From NCBI GenBank assembly GCA_965371785.1, contig CBDUZS010000002.1:9829-73828 (forward strand): a stretch of DNA of 64,000 nt. The letters are read 5' to 3'. The notes below the pieces were generated by a model that saw nothing but the letters and a program-made list of their open reading frames with translations, did not search any database and was not told where the DNA came from. Positions within the stretch are counted from its first letter, which is position 1. Each line of letters starts with the position of its first letter. Made by a program: the position numbers and the translations under genes. Shown here one piece after another: positions 41,292-50,797 of the stretch. Origin of the DNA: CBDUZS01 sp965371785. GTDB lineage: Bacteria > Fermentibacterota > Fermentibacteria > Fermentibacterales > JCC-6.

Positions 41292-43473
41292 GGGCTCAAA
41301 GAAAACAAATACTGCATACGTAACCTTCATCTTCCTTATCGTGTGCGCCGCATTCTTCTTCAGAAGCTGGTTCGCCTCTGATATCCTTCCTCCACCCGGG
41401 CGAATGCAGGGAGAAACAACCCAGGCATACCGGTATTCACGCATGATCTCGGAAGGTGAACCCGTTCCATCCACGGATATCATGGTGATGCATCCGGAAG
41501 GCATGAACACGGGCGAGAACTCAATTTTCGAAGAGTACATCGCCGGGGGGATTCACGCCCTCATCGGTGGAGATTTCAACACTTTCATGAGGTTCTTCAG
41601 CATCTTCTTTCCGCTGCTCGCCATTCCAGGGCTCATCCTGTGGATGCAAAGGGGCGGGATTCCCATGCGAAGCGCTCTTCTGGGGGGAGCTGCTTACGGG
41701 ATTCTCCTGCCGGCACTCCTTCGTACGAGAGGGGAGTCTCTTTACAGGGAAACGGTTGCCCTCCCTCTTCTCGTCTGGATGGGATGGGCGGTGGAGTCTG
41801 CGCTGGCCACGGGAAAAAAGGCTCATGCTGTCACATCCGCTCTGCTTCTTTTCGCAGCACTTGCAGCCTGGAAAGTTACCGGGTTCATGTCCGCCTTTCT
41901 CTTCTTCTACCTGCTCTACCGCTCCTGCAGGCGAAAGGATGTTTCTCCGTTCCTTGCAGGAATGCTTGCGGCAACACAGATACTGGCTTCCCTTTTTCTC
42001 TCGCACATGAGGCATGATTTCGCGATTTTATCTCCAGCAACGGTGCTGGCGTTCTTCCTGCTGCTCTCGATATTCCTCAGGAGGTCGTACATCCCATGGG
42101 CAGGCCTGCTTCTGGCACTGGCTGCGGGACTGACAGGTTCCTCGAGCACCGGGCATCTGGGTGCGGTCATCACGGCAAAACTGAGGTTCTTCTTCTCTCA
42201 CCCCTCGGATCCTTCTCTCCTCGATCCAGACGCCAGGCTCTTCTGGGTCTCCGGATACACGAGCCCATCACCGGGGAATATCATTCTGCTGTTCGGGCTC
42301 CCCATTCTCATCGCAGTCTCCGGTATGCGCAGGTTCGTGAGTGAGCATGGGAGAACACTGCTGCTGTGGTTTCTCCCCATGGCATTTGCCGGCTACCTCT
42401 TCTTCGACAGACTTCACGTCATGCTCGCAGTTGCCCTGATCCCTCCGATTGCACTCGTAATGAAAAGGTACTGGAAACCTGTTGTTGTTTTACTCCTGCT
42501 TGCACTTCAGACGATCTTTGTCATTGCATTGGCGAGGGGCATCGACAGTGCCGGTCTCGAGACCGGCAGCTCCGGATCTTTGCTTCGTGATGATGAGCTG
42601 GACTCGCTTTTCGAATGGATAGACGACTACACGGAGCCCGGTGACGCCTTCCTCAGCTTCTGGCATATCTCCGGCCTTATATCGGCATACGCGGAACGCC
42701 CCGTGGTTACCCATACATTCTTCGAAAACGAGAGCAACAGAAGGACGATCGTAGAATACGCCGAACGAACGTATCAACCCGAGGACAGTCTGCTTGTATT
42801 CATGCGCATGCATGACGCAGATTACTACGTGTACCAGGCGGATTTCATACTGGACAGGTCATCGGCAGGACTCCTGTACCTTTCCGGGCTCACGGAAGTC
42901 CCCGATAACTGCGTTGCTCTGAGGATGCACTACGCACCGGAAACGCTTGATTCCCTCATGCTCGTATTCCAGGGGGCCTCGCTTCGGGTCTTCGGCCGCG
43001 GCGATGACTCAGCGTACATTCTTCCACAGCCCCTTTTCAAAATCAGGTACTACCCGTTCTTCAGTGATTACGATGCTGCAATGTCTGCTCTTCTCTTCCC
43101 TGGTGAGACGGCATGGAACCTCGCCTGGGAAGGGCGGGAGACCGCCGAACCTGACATGGTATCCGCAGCCCTGCTTCTGATTTCAGGCTCGGGAGCCATC
43201 CCCGAAGACGCAATCGGTATTCTCCAGGAACTGGTCATGTTCCATCTCCAGAGAGGATACGAAATGGAATACCTCGAAGAGGACTTTCTTGTGTATCTTC
43301 ACTACTACGGGCCGGATCCTGCCATAAGACTGGATCTGGCAAGGCTCCTTGTTTCGGAAGGACTGCTGGAACGTGCTGCAGTACAGTACCGAAAGGTGCT
43401 CTCTGAGGATCCTTCCGCAGTCCAGGCAGCCATCGAGCTCGAGCAACTTATGGCGGAGGGCATTTCGGAATGA
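41275..43473 (+). CDS. Polytopic membrane protein, STT3/GT-C-like, with TPR-like tail
   Basis: A 732-residue protein with about twelve transmembrane helices in residues 15-430 and a soluble C-terminal part. The first extracytoplasmic loop has STDIMVMHPEGMNTGEN and a later loop RTRGESLYRETVALPL, acidic motifs like those of oligosaccharyltransferase STT3. The C-terminal ~60 residues look like a tetratricopeptide repeat (LLVSEGLLERAAVQYRKVLS). ATG 41275 lies within the GTPase end and lacks a clear ribosome-binding site. Glycan transfer across the inner membrane is plausible; the classical WWDYG motif was not found, so oligosaccharyltransferase activity is not established. Confidence 0.7.
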   Translation: MSARAEGSKKTNTAYVTFIFLIVCAAFFFRSWFASDILPPPGRMQGETTQAYRYSRMISEGEPVPSTDIMVMHPEGMNTGENSIFEEYIAGGIHALIGGDFNTFMRFFSIFFPLLAIPGLILWMQRGGIPMRSALLGGAAYGILLPALLRTRGESLYRETVALPLLVWMGWAVESALATGKKAHAVTSALLLFAALAAWKVTGFMSAFLFFYLLYRSCRRKDVSPFLAGMLAATQILASLFLSHMRHDFAILSPATVLAFFLLLSIFLRRSYIPWAGLLLALAAGLTGSSSTGHLGAVITAKLRFFFSHPSDPSLLDPDARLFWVSGYTSPSPGNIILLFGLPILIAVSGMRRFVSEHGRTLLLWFLPMAFAGYLFFDRLHVMLAVALIPPIALVMKRYWKPVVVLLLLALQTIFVIALARGIDSAGLETGSSGSLLRDDELDSLFEWIDDYTEPGDAFLSFWHISGLISAYAERPVVTHTFFENESNRRTIVEYAERTYQPEDSLLVFMRMHDADYYVYQADFILDRSSAGLLYLSGLTEVPDNCVALRMHYAPETLDSLMLVFQGASLRVFGRGDDSAYILPQPLFKIRYYPFFSDYDAAMSALLFPGETAWNLAWEGRETAEPDMVSAALLLISGSGAIPEDAIGILQELVMFHLQRGYEMEYLEEDFLVYLHYYGPDPAIRLDLARLLVSEGLLERAAVQYRKVLSEDPSAVQAAIELEQLMAEGISE

Positions 43474-44285
43474 TAGAATTCTGGAAGATGAGCGGTGCGG
43501 GTAACGATTTCATTTTTCTGAGCAACTTCGACGGAGCTCTCGACGGTGTCCTCACGAAGGAATTCATCAGCTCCGTGTGCAGAAGAAATGCTTCGGTTGG
43601 TGCTGACGGGTTGATAGAGCTATCGAACGATCCGGATACCGCTTTTCGAATGAGGTACTGGAACAGAGACGGCATCTCCGCCGCCATGTGCGGCAACGGC
43701 GGCAGATGCGCGTGCGTTTTTGCCGAGAGGATGGGAATACTCGAGGATGCAGGCCGATTCACTTTCCGCTCGGATTCAGGAGTTCACACCGGAGAGATTA
43801 CTTCCGATTCGACTGCCAGGATATGGCTGACGGATCCTGTTACCGTCTTTCTGGGGAAGAACCTTGACTACGGAGGCAGGTACACGGTTTCTTACGTCGT
43901 TGCGGGAGTCCCGCATGCCGTCCTGTTTACCGACGGTCCTGATGACCCTGAATTCGATAGATTCGCAGAGGTTCTCAGAAGGCACGAAGAGTTTCAGCCG
44001 GGAGGGGCAAACGTTGATTTTGCGTTTATCACCGGCCACAATTCCGTAACTCTCCGCACCTTCGAGCTGGGTGTCGAATCGGAGACTCTCGCCTGCGGCA
44101 CGGGTGCGGTAGCGGCCGTGTTATGCGCCCGGGAACTCTTTCCCGGCAGGCTTTCCCTGCCGGTCATGGTCAAAGTCAGAAGCGGCCTTGTGTTGGAAGT
44201 CGGTCGGGACGAGAAGGGCTGGTGGCTCATGGGAGAGGCCAGAATTGTTTACCGGGGGTTTCTTGAAGCCATCCCCGTTACTTGA
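43470..44285 (+). CDS. dapF: Diaminopimelate epimerase
   Basis: A 271-residue enzyme starting at ATG 43470 (ATGA overlap). Both catalytic cysteines are present: Cys74 in AAMCGNGGRC and Cys209 in LACGTGAVAA, with the N-terminal MSGAGNDFIF signature. It converts LL- to meso-diaminopimelate for lysine and peptidoglycan synthesis. This supports a DAP-type cell wall. The stop overlaps a TTG that opens the frame running through the downstream tRNA gene. Confidence 0.97.
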   Translation: MIEFWKMSGAGNDFIFLSNFDGALDGVLTKEFISSVCRRNASVGADGLIELSNDPDTAFRMRYWNRDGISAAMCGNGGRCACVFAERMGILEDAGRFTFRSDSGVHTGEITSDSTARIWLTDPVTVFLGKNLDYGGRYTVSYVVAGVPHAVLFTDGPDDPEFDRFAEVLRRHEEFQPGGANVDFAFITGHNSVTLRTFELGVESETLACGTGAVAAVLCARELFPGRLSLPVMVKVRSGLVLEVGRDEKGWWLMGEARIVYRGFLEAIPVT

Positions 44286-44326
44286 CAGGGAAGCGAGGAC
44301 ATACCATCTACACGCGATTGACCGGA

Positions 44327-44402
44327 GCGGGCATAACTCAGCCGGCAGAGTGTCAGCTTCCCAAGCTGAATGTCGCGGGTTCGATTCCCGTTGCCCGCTC
44401 CA
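44327..44402 (+). tRNA. tRNA-Gly (anticodon CCC)
   Basis: A 76-base cloverleaf: acceptor GCGGGCA/TGCCCGC, D-stem ACTC/GAGT, anticodon stem TCAGC/GCTGA with loop TTCCCAA (anticodon CCC, reading GGG), five-base variable loop and T-arm GCGGG-TTCGATT-CCCGT with one G-T pair. The 3' CCA is encoded (44400-44402). It sits 41 bases after dapF and is transcribed in the same direction as the operon, so it is probably processed from the long transcript. Confidence 0.95.
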
Positions 44403-45034
44403 TTCTTTTCCTGTTCCTGCTGCTTACCACTCCTCTGCTTGCTGATACCGGGGGAGGCAGTTCAGACGCATGGGCTATCCGCTCGGGTTATGCGCCATCT
44501 TCTTCAGCCGATGCGGTCTTATGGAGGCTGCACCTCTACTGTCTTCTCGATGAAGGACTCGAAGAGGAACCCGATCTCGACCTGATGATAAGAAATTTGA
44601 AAGCCGGGGACGTCTACGCCCTGATCACGGTAGTGAGCGAACTGGTCAGGAAGGGACGGCTCTCGGACGCACGGGCATTCATGGAGGGCAGGGGAGTGCT
44701 CATCCCGGCCACGAGAAGGGATCTGGCCATCGCACTCGCATGGTACGGCAGGTTCGAGATTCTCGATGCCCTGGAATACCGCTCGGATCCTCCGCCTGAC
44801 CTCGAGGGCGATACCTACGAAGCACAGATATCCGCCCTGATGGTCATGGGCTGGATGGAAACATCGCCTGACGGCTTGTTCCATGGTGATAACCTTGCAG
44901 GAGTGAGAGATATAGAACTTGCCGCGTCCGGATTACTGGGGTTGCCGGTCGAATGGAGCTGGGACTGGATCGCGATCAGCGAACTCGATCGCCTCTTCAC
45001 CTCCGGTTCGATAGAGAGAGACACCGTCAGGTGA
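44402..45034 (+). CDS. Secreted protein of unknown function, start uncertain
   Basis: A protein of about 210 residues opening with a hydrophobic signal-like stretch (ILFLFLLLTTPLLADTGG) immediately after the tRNA CCA, then alpha-helical sequence (LEEEPDLDLMIRNLKAGDVY) without known motif. No ATG, GTG or TTG follows the tRNA before the signal. Candidate starts are ATT 44402 or a CTG shortly after; alternatively the frame begins at TTG 44282 (TTGA overlap with dapF) or TTG 44318 and runs through the tRNA gene. I place it after the tRNA because a coding tRNA is unlikely, but the true start is unresolved. It resembles the TPR-like secreted protein at 45.6 kb in size and composition. Confidence 0.55.
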   Translation: MLFLFLLLTTPLLADTGGGSSDAWAIRSGYAPSSSADAVLWRLHLYCLLDEGLEEEPDLDLMIRNLKAGDVYALITVVSELVRKGRLSDARAFMEGRGVLIPATRRDLAIALAWYGRFEILDALEYRSDPPPDLEGDTYEAQISALMVMGWMETSPDGLFHGDNLAGVRDIELAASGLLGLPVEWSWDWIAISELDRLFTSGSIERDTVR

Positions 45035-45642
45035 TCGTGAGGAATAACGGTGCGATGAGCCTGCTTCGCAGAGCAGAGGAATTGAGGGAACGCGTTCCCC
45101 TTGCCCCGGCTCTCGTGACATGGGTACGTCTTCTCATCCTTCCGGTTGCAGCCATTCTCGCTTCCGCGGGGAGGGAGCCCATCCTTGTTTTCTGGCTCGT
45201 GTTTGCTGCTTCACTGTCAGATTACTTCGATGGATGGCTTGCCAGAAGGCTGAAGAAAGTATCGTACGGGGGCAAGATTCTCGACTTCATTGCCGACAAG
45301 TTCTTCCTCAGCGTGATGTTCCTCGTTCTCGGCAGAACCGGTGCGATAGACACCACAGCCTCCGCCATCCTTGCCGCATACCACCTTCTGATAATGCTGG
45401 TAACCGCCGTTATATCATGGAGCGTGTCCAAGCCGGTGGTCGCAATACCGACCGGGGAGAGAGTGGTTCTTATATTCAGCTACATGCTGGTCGTGGTTTC
45501 CGCGGGAAAACTCGCATTTCCAGGGAAGGGCATCTTTCATACACTGGGCAGTGTCGGTTCCATCCTTGCCGTATGCTCGGTTTTCTTCGGCATTATCAGT
45601 TACCTCAGGGTAACGAGAAGACTGCTTGTGAGGTTCAAATGA
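45031..45642 (+). CDS. CDP-alcohol phosphatidyltransferase (PgsA-like)
   Basis: A 203-residue membrane enzyme with about five helices. The CDP-alcohol phosphotransferase motif is complete: DYFDGWLARRLKK, then GGKILDFIADKFF, giving D-x2-DG-x2-AR-x8-G-x3-D-x3-D. GTG 45031 overlaps the previous stop (GTGA); ATG 45055 with GAGGAA 10 bases upstream is an equally good start. Likely product: phosphatidylglycerophosphate or a related phospholipid. The alcohol substrate is not fixed by the motif. Confidence 0.88.
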   Translation: MIVRNNGAMSLLRRAEELRERVPLAPALVTWVRLLILPVAAILASAGREPILVFWLVFAASLSDYFDGWLARRLKKVSYGGKILDFIADKFFLSVMFLVLGRTGAIDTTASAILAAYHLLIMLVTAVISWSVSKPVVAIPTGERVVLIFSYMLVVVSAGKLAFPGKGIFHTLGSVGSILAVCSVFFGIISYLRVTRRLLVRFK

Positions 45643-46325
45643 TACTTTGCGTCCTGTACTCACTGTTGCTGGCTTTCATCTCATTGTCACCGGGTGAGCT
45701 CGAGATCGCTGGAAACCTGCCCGAAGCAGGGCTTGCATGGCAGGAGGATGGCTCTCTCGACGGACAGTCCCGTGTGCTCTGCAGGCTTCTCGAAGAAGCC
45801 CTTTACGCCGGACACGGCAACAGGGCAATGATACTGATGGGCGATCTGCAGCACTTCGGAGCAGAGGACGATCTGATCGATTTCTGGTACGCGAGGCTTG
45901 CCTGGATCTGTGGTCTAGAGAACATGGCGGCGGAACGGCTGGAATCCTTTGCCGGTGACGACTGGCTCGGGTACAGGGCTCGTGGAATGGCTCACATAAT
46001 GCGAAGGCATCCCGAAGAAGCAATCCCCGAGCTCGAACTCTCCATTGCACGTGCCGGGAGCATACGTCGGAGATTCTATTCGGTCATCGATCTATGCTGG
46101 GCCAACCTGGCAGCGGGAAACACTTTCGAATCGATACGGATTGCCACCTTCCTGGTCGACAGTTTTCCCTGTGAGGGACTGCCCCGAATCATACTCGCGG
46201 TCTGTTACCAGGAATCGGGACGTTACGCGTCTGCAATGATGATGCTGCAGAACACTGCCAGTAATTCGAATTTTGGAGCCGGCCCCCGGAGCATGGCAGC
46301 CGATCTCCTGAGAGATTACGAGTGA
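45639..46325 (+). CDS. Secreted TPR-like protein
   Basis: A 228-residue protein starting at ATG 45639 (ATGA overlap) with a short N-terminal hydrophobic segment (LCVLYSLLLAFISLSPG). The rest is helical with repeating Ala/Leu/Tyr spacing (AMILMGDLQHFGAEDDLIDF, AIPELELSIARAGSIRRRF, YASAMMMLQNTASNS), consistent with tetratricopeptide-like repeats. No catalytic motif. Its position suggests an envelope role; the function is unknown. Confidence 0.75.
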   Translation: MILCVLYSLLLAFISLSPGELEIAGNLPEAGLAWQEDGSLDGQSRVLCRLLEEALYAGHGNRAMILMGDLQHFGAEDDLIDFWYARLAWICGLENMAAERLESFAGDDWLGYRARGMAHIMRRHPEEAIPELELSIARAGSIRRRFYSVIDLCWANLAAGNTFESIRIATFLVDSFPCEGLPRIILAVCYQESGRYASAMMMLQNTASNSNFGAGPRSMAADLLRDYE

Positions 46326-47233
46326 AAAGCAGGCTGATCTCGAGAATCCTTCGTAAGTCAAGATCGCGGAAAGCCCTGATTGACAGAGAGATGCTCCACT
46401 TCCCCGATGTTCTCGATTCACCGCTGAAGGTAGCAGTATTCTCAGCACGGAACAGAGAGGATGTCTGGGCGGCTCTGTTTCTGATGCACACACTCCAGAA
46501 GAACTTCCCCGAAGCAGCGCATTCCCTCATCTGCCGTGAAAGGGATGGCGAGCTCGCGGACATGCTCGGCTGGCTTCCGGATTTGATTTTCTACGGTGAT
46601 TCACCCATTGCGGCCACACCCGAGATAAGGGAGAAACTCGGGAAAGAGGCCGTGTTGTTCTATCCCTATGCCACAATGAACGAGGAAGATGCCGGATTCA
46701 TCATGGATACGGGTGTCGGAGTGTGTGTCTCCACCGCAAACGATCCTGTTGTGAACCTGTCGGTCCGTATCGAATGCTCGCGCCAGCCGGAAGCTCTGTA
46801 CTCGATGTGTGATATTCTTCGATTGAAACCGGACAGGGGCTGGACGCCCTCGATTCCATCGACGTATACCGAACGAGCAAGCGCCATTCTCGCACCCGTC
46901 TCAGGAAGAGCGCTGCCCTACATCGTGGCCACGACCGCGGCCGCTAACATCATGGAGAAAAACAGATGCGAGATTCCCGTCAGGATGATCGTTGTCGAGG
47001 GCAAGCGCAAAGAGATAGCCGATATCACGAGAGGGATCATGGCTGCAGTGGTCGGGGGAGCTTCTGCAGTAGTGACAACCGACGAATGGCTCTGGCTGAA
47101 GGCACAGGCTCTCGAGGTTCCCACCGTGGGTCTCGATCGTCGCGGCATCTTCCCCGACTGGGGAACGGAACCGGCTTCCACCGAAGGAGAATTCCTTCTG
47201 CAATGGGCTGATCTGCTCCGCAGAGGATGGTAA
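46322..47233 (+). CDS. Divergent GT9-like protein
   Basis: A 303-residue protein starting at GTG 46322 (GTGA overlap). The size, Rossmann-like alternation and the position directly before a clear GT9 enzyme suggest a heptosyltransferase-fold relative. The first loop reads VFSARNREDVWAALFLM and the late region SAVVTTDEWLWLKAQALEVP takes the place of the GT9 motif DSGPxHLA, which is not conserved. It may be inactive or use another substrate. Low certainty on family; it is certainly coding, given the overlaps on both sides. Confidence 0.6.
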   Translation: MKSRLISRILRKSRSRKALIDREMLHFPDVLDSPLKVAVFSARNREDVWAALFLMHTLQKNFPEAAHSLICRERDGELADMLGWLPDLIFYGDSPIAATPEIREKLGKEAVLFYPYATMNEEDAGFIMDTGVGVCVSTANDPVVNLSVRIECSRQPEALYSMCDILRLKPDRGWTPSIPSTYTERASAILAPVSGRALPYIVATTAAANIMEKNRCEIPVRMIVVEGKRKEIADITRGIMAAVVGGASAVVTTDEWLWLKAQALEVPTVGLDRRGIFPDWGTEPASTEGEFLLQWADLLRRGW

Positions 47234-48138
47234 TGAGCCTCCTGGTCAGGGTGCCCAACTGGCTCGGTGATCTGGTTATGAGCTCTGATTGTCTCAACGG
47301 ACTTCGCTCCGCGTATCCCGACCTCTCATTCTGGAGCCATGCAAGGGTTTCAGGGCTTCTTCCGGTCTTCTTTCCCGGGGTAAAGGTGCTTGGGCTCGAA
47401 GAGAGACCGGAAGGCTTCGAGACAGCTCTGCTCCTGACGGGGTCCTTCAGTTCAGCGCTCAAAGCCTGGAAGGCCAGGATACCGTCAAGGGTAGGATACA
47501 GGGGAGAGGGCAGGAGTCTTCTCCTCACGAGCACCATGGGAATGAACAGGAAACGGGATCACCACCATTCGCTCGATTACGAAATACTCGCGAAGAAGCT
47601 GCTCCATACGGAACCCGTAAAAACTGACCTGTCGCACATTGCTCCCGAGGGAAGAGCGCACTGCGCACTGTTTCCCGGAGCGTATTACGGATCCGCGAAG
47701 AGATGGGGGGGGTTCGGGGAGCTGGCTTCCGAACTGGCCATCAGGACGGGCTTACCGGTTGTTTTCTACGGCAGCCAGTCTGAGAAGGCAATGCTCATCG
47801 AGCAGGCAGGCTCCATACGGGGAGCGGAAATCGAGACAGGCTTGCCCTATGGGTCCCTATGCAGAAAGCTGTGCTCAGCAGTAATTTCGGTAGGAAACGA
47901 TTCCGGGGGAGTTCATCTGACGGCATCGCTGGGCGTTCCGACGGTTACGATATTCGGTTCCACATCCCCTCTCTGGACTGCACCAAGGGGGCAGAACACT
48001 GAAATCGTTTACCTCGACAGGTTCTGTTCCCCATGTTTCAGACAACGGTGTCCCGGGGGAGAGCAACCTCCCTGTCTTCAGGACATCAGCCTTGATACCG
48101 TACTGAACGCCTGCACTGAACTCATGGGGAAAGCATGA
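47233..48138 (+). CDS. GT9 family glycosyltransferase (heptosyltransferase II-like)
   Basis: A 301-residue enzyme. I use ATG 47233, which overlaps the previous stop (TAATG) with AGAGGA five bases upstream; ATG 47227 is two codons earlier. LLVRVPNWLGDLVMSSDCLN has the GT9 first-loop GD, and ISVGNDSGGVHLTASLGVPT is the WaaF-type acceptor motif. TVTIFGSTSPLWTAPRG completes the fold, with a Cys cluster (CSPCFRQRCPGG) like many WaaF proteins. It would add heptose or a similar sugar to the LPS core. Confidence 0.88.
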   Translation: MSLLVRVPNWLGDLVMSSDCLNGLRSAYPDLSFWSHARVSGLLPVFFPGVKVLGLEERPEGFETALLLTGSFSSALKAWKARIPSRVGYRGEGRSLLLTSTMGMNRKRDHHHSLDYEILAKKLLHTEPVKTDLSHIAPEGRAHCALFPGAYYGSAKRWGGFGELASELAIRTGLPVVFYGSQSEKAMLIEQAGSIRGAEIETGLPYGSLCRKLCSAVISVGNDSGGVHLTASLGVPTVTIFGSTSPLWTAPRGQNTEIVYLDRFCSPCFRQRCPGGEQPPCLQDISLDTVLNACTELMGKA

Positions 48139-50783
48139 AGAAACTGCTGCTGATCGACAGCCTGGGTTTGCTGTACAGGGGACACTACGCGCTCATCAGT
48201 CATCCACTGACGGCCCCTGACGGTACCGTTACCAGCGGTGTCAACTTCCTCGCGACTGAGATACTCTCAATGTACGACAAATATTCTCCCGACCGTCTTG
48301 CAGCCGTATTCGACTACCCCGCACCATCATTCCGAAAAGCGATATATCCCGACTACAAGGCTAACCGTCCTCCAATGCCGGATGAGCTGAGGCTTCAATC
48401 CTCTATTGTCCGTGAACTGCTTCCACTTCTCGGAATTCCGGTCGTCGAGAGAAAAGGGCTCGAAGCAGATGATCTGATCGCTTCTCTATCCCTCAAGGCT
48501 CTCGAGGAAGGCATGGAAGTCATCATCCTTTCATCGGACAAGGACATGCTGCAGCTGCTGCAGCCGGGAGTCGTCATTCTAAAGCCGGGCATCCGCGGTA
48601 GTCCGGGAAGGGAGATAACGGACGAGAACGTTATCGAAGAAATAGGTGTCAGAGCAGATCAGGTGATAGATTATTTCGCCCTCACAGGGGATTCCTCGGA
48701 CAACATTCCAGGAGCAAGAGGAATCGGTCCGAAAACGGCGAAAACCCTCATCGAGAAGTACGACAGCCTCGATGCCATCTACGGGCATATAGATACCGTC
48801 TTGCCGGAATCGGTCCGAAAGAAACTCGTTGACAGCAGAGACATCGTTGATCTGAGCAGAACACTGGTCACCCTCGATTCCAGCCTCCCGAAGAATATAT
48901 CCCTGGCAACACTCAGGCTGACGCTGCCCTCGACGGTCGAAGCCCTGAAAATGCTCGAACGGCTTGGAATGAAGAACCTTTTTAAACGTTTCGCCCCGGA
49001 ACAGGACAAGGTCGATATCGACACGAATGTAATCACGGATGAAGACCTGCTCGATTCGATCGAGAGCTGCCTTCAGCCCGGTGCTGTCGCGATCGATACC
49101 GAAACGACTTCCCGCAAGCCGATGGATGCCGATATCGTGGGAATATCTTTAACCAACAGCTCAGATTCGGCCTGGTATCTCCCCATGTCAGGAGATGACA
49201 GGCTCCCCAGAGAAGCTGTTGTCAAACTTCTGAAAAGGCTTGCTTCTGAAAGAGGCCTTGTGGCTCAGAACGCAAAGTACGACCTTCATATCCTTCGCAA
49301 TCTCGGCATAGAATGGGGCAGGGTGGAAGGAGACCCCTTCATAGCGGACTACCTGCTGCGTCCCGTTGCGGCATCGAGGTCAATTGCCACTCTTTCATCA
49401 CACTACATCGGCCGATCGATGATGACGTACAGCGAGGTGCTGGGCGGCAGTGAGACTCTGCTAGGCGTTCCAATCCATGAGGTTGCCGACTACTGCTGCG
49501 CCGATGCCGCTACCGCATGGAGGCTGCACGAACTCCTCGCCCTGAAGCTGCGTGCCGACAGCGACCTGAACAGAATCTACACGGAAGTCGAACTTCCCCT
49601 GATACGAGTGCTCACCTCGATGGAGCGCAGAGGTGTGCGGCTGGATATGGAATCCCTGAGCCGGTTGAAGCTGTCCTTTTCCGAAAGGCTGCATGAACTC
49701 GCTTCGGAAGCGCATCGAATGACAGGCTATCAGATCAATCTCAGCAGCCCAAGGCAGGTCTCGAATGCCCTCTTCAGCGGATTCGGTCTCAAACCGGTAA
49801 GAAAAACCGCAAAGGGAGTCCTCTCCTCCAGCATGACCGTCCTCGAGGCACTCAGAGGTCAGCATCCTTTCGTGGATCTGATGATCGAGTACAGAGAGCT
49901 ATCCAAACTTCTCAACACATACGTTTCCAAGCTGCCTGACTACATTTCACCCGCAACCGGGCTGATTCACACTTCGTTCAACCAGGCGGTCACAGCAACC
50001 GGAAGGCTCAGTTCGAGCGCACCCAATCTGCAGAACATCCCCATCCGCACCACCCGCGGAAAACTAGTCAGGAGCTGCTTCAGACCTCCGCGAGAGAACG
50101 ATGTATTCGTTAGCGCCGACTACTCGCAGATAGAACTTCGTGTACTGGCTCACCTTGCGGGTCCAGGGGCTCTGCGGGACGCCTACGAGAATGACAGGGA
50201 TATCCACAATTCCACGTCAGAAGCCCTCTTCGGTGACTGCTCACCAGAGCACAGGACCAAAGCCAAGGAAGTGAACTTCTCCATAGTCTACGGCATCAGT
50301 CCATACGGTCTGGCCTCCAGGCTGGGTGTGAGCAGGGGGGAAGCTTCAGGTATAATCAACAGGTACTTCGCAACGTATCCGGAGGTCGATGCCTTTTACC
50401 GGCGGACGGTATCGGACGCCGAATCGACAGCCGAAACGAGAACGATACTCGGACGGAAGCGTGACTTCCCCGATCTGGCCGCCTCCAGAGGAAACGTCAG
50501 GAGATCGATCGAACGGATGGTCGTGAACACGACGGTTCAGGGTTCTGCGGCAGACATCGTCAAACTTGCGATGCTGAAGGTTCACGAACGTCTCCTGAAA
50601 GAGCTTCCCGATTCGGGCCTTGTTCTACAGGTTCACGATGAGCTTCTCATCTCGTGTACCGAGGAGGATTCGGAGAAGGCTTCCGCAATCCTGAAGGAGG
50701 AGATGGAGACAGCCTTCGAGCTTGCCGTTCCGCTGAGAGTCGAATCGGGAAAGGGACGCAACTGGCTGGAAGCGGCGCATTAA
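48135..50783 (+). CDS. polA: DNA polymerase I with intact proofreading domain
   Basis: An 882-residue enzyme starting at ATG 48135 (ATGA overlap). The 5'-3' exonuclease domain (about 1-290) has LIDSLGLLYRGHYAL and GDSSDNIPGARGIGPKTA. The 3'-5' exonuclease keeps its metal residues: DTE in VAIDTETTS, NAKYDLHIL and YCCADAAT. The polymerase motifs are ADYSQIELRVLAHL (A), KEVNFSIVYGISPYG (B) and LQVHDELL (C). It should carry all three activities, unlike the many bacteria whose Pol I lacks proofreading. Confidence 0.98.
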   Translation: MKKLLLIDSLGLLYRGHYALISHPLTAPDGTVTSGVNFLATEILSMYDKYSPDRLAAVFDYPAPSFRKAIYPDYKANRPPMPDELRLQSSIVRELLPLLGIPVVERKGLEADDLIASLSLKALEEGMEVIILSSDKDMLQLLQPGVVILKPGIRGSPGREITDENVIEEIGVRADQVIDYFALTGDSSDNIPGARGIGPKTAKTLIEKYDSLDAIYGHIDTVLPESVRKKLVDSRDIVDLSRTLVTLDSSLPKNISLATLRLTLPSTVEALKMLERLGMKNLFKRFAPEQDKVDIDTNVITDEDLLDSIESCLQPGAVAIDTETTSRKPMDADIVGISLTNSSDSAWYLPMSGDDRLPREAVVKLLKRLASERGLVAQNAKYDLHILRNLGIEWGRVEGDPFIADYLLRPVAASRSIATLSSHYIGRSMMTYSEVLGGSETLLGVPIHEVADYCCADAATAWRLHELLALKLRADSDLNRIYTEVELPLIRVLTSMERRGVRLDMESLSRLKLSFSERLHELASEAHRMTGYQINLSSPRQVSNALFSGFGLKPVRKTAKGVLSSSMTVLEALRGQHPFVDLMIEYRELSKLLNTYVSKLPDYISPATGLIHTSFNQAVTATGRLSSSAPNLQNIPIRTTRGKLVRSCFRPPRENDVFVSADYSQIELRVLAHLAGPGALRDAYENDRDIHNSTSEALFGDCSPEHRTKAKEVNFSIVYGISPYGLASRLGVSRGEASGIINRYFATYPEVDAFYRRTVSDAESTAETRTILGRKRDFPDLAASRGNVRRSIERMVVNTTVQGSAADIVKLAMLKVHERLLKELPDSGLVLQVHDELLISCTEEDSEKASAILKEEMETAFELAVPLRVESGKGRNWLEAAH

Positions 50784-50797
50784 CTGCAGGGAAGAAT

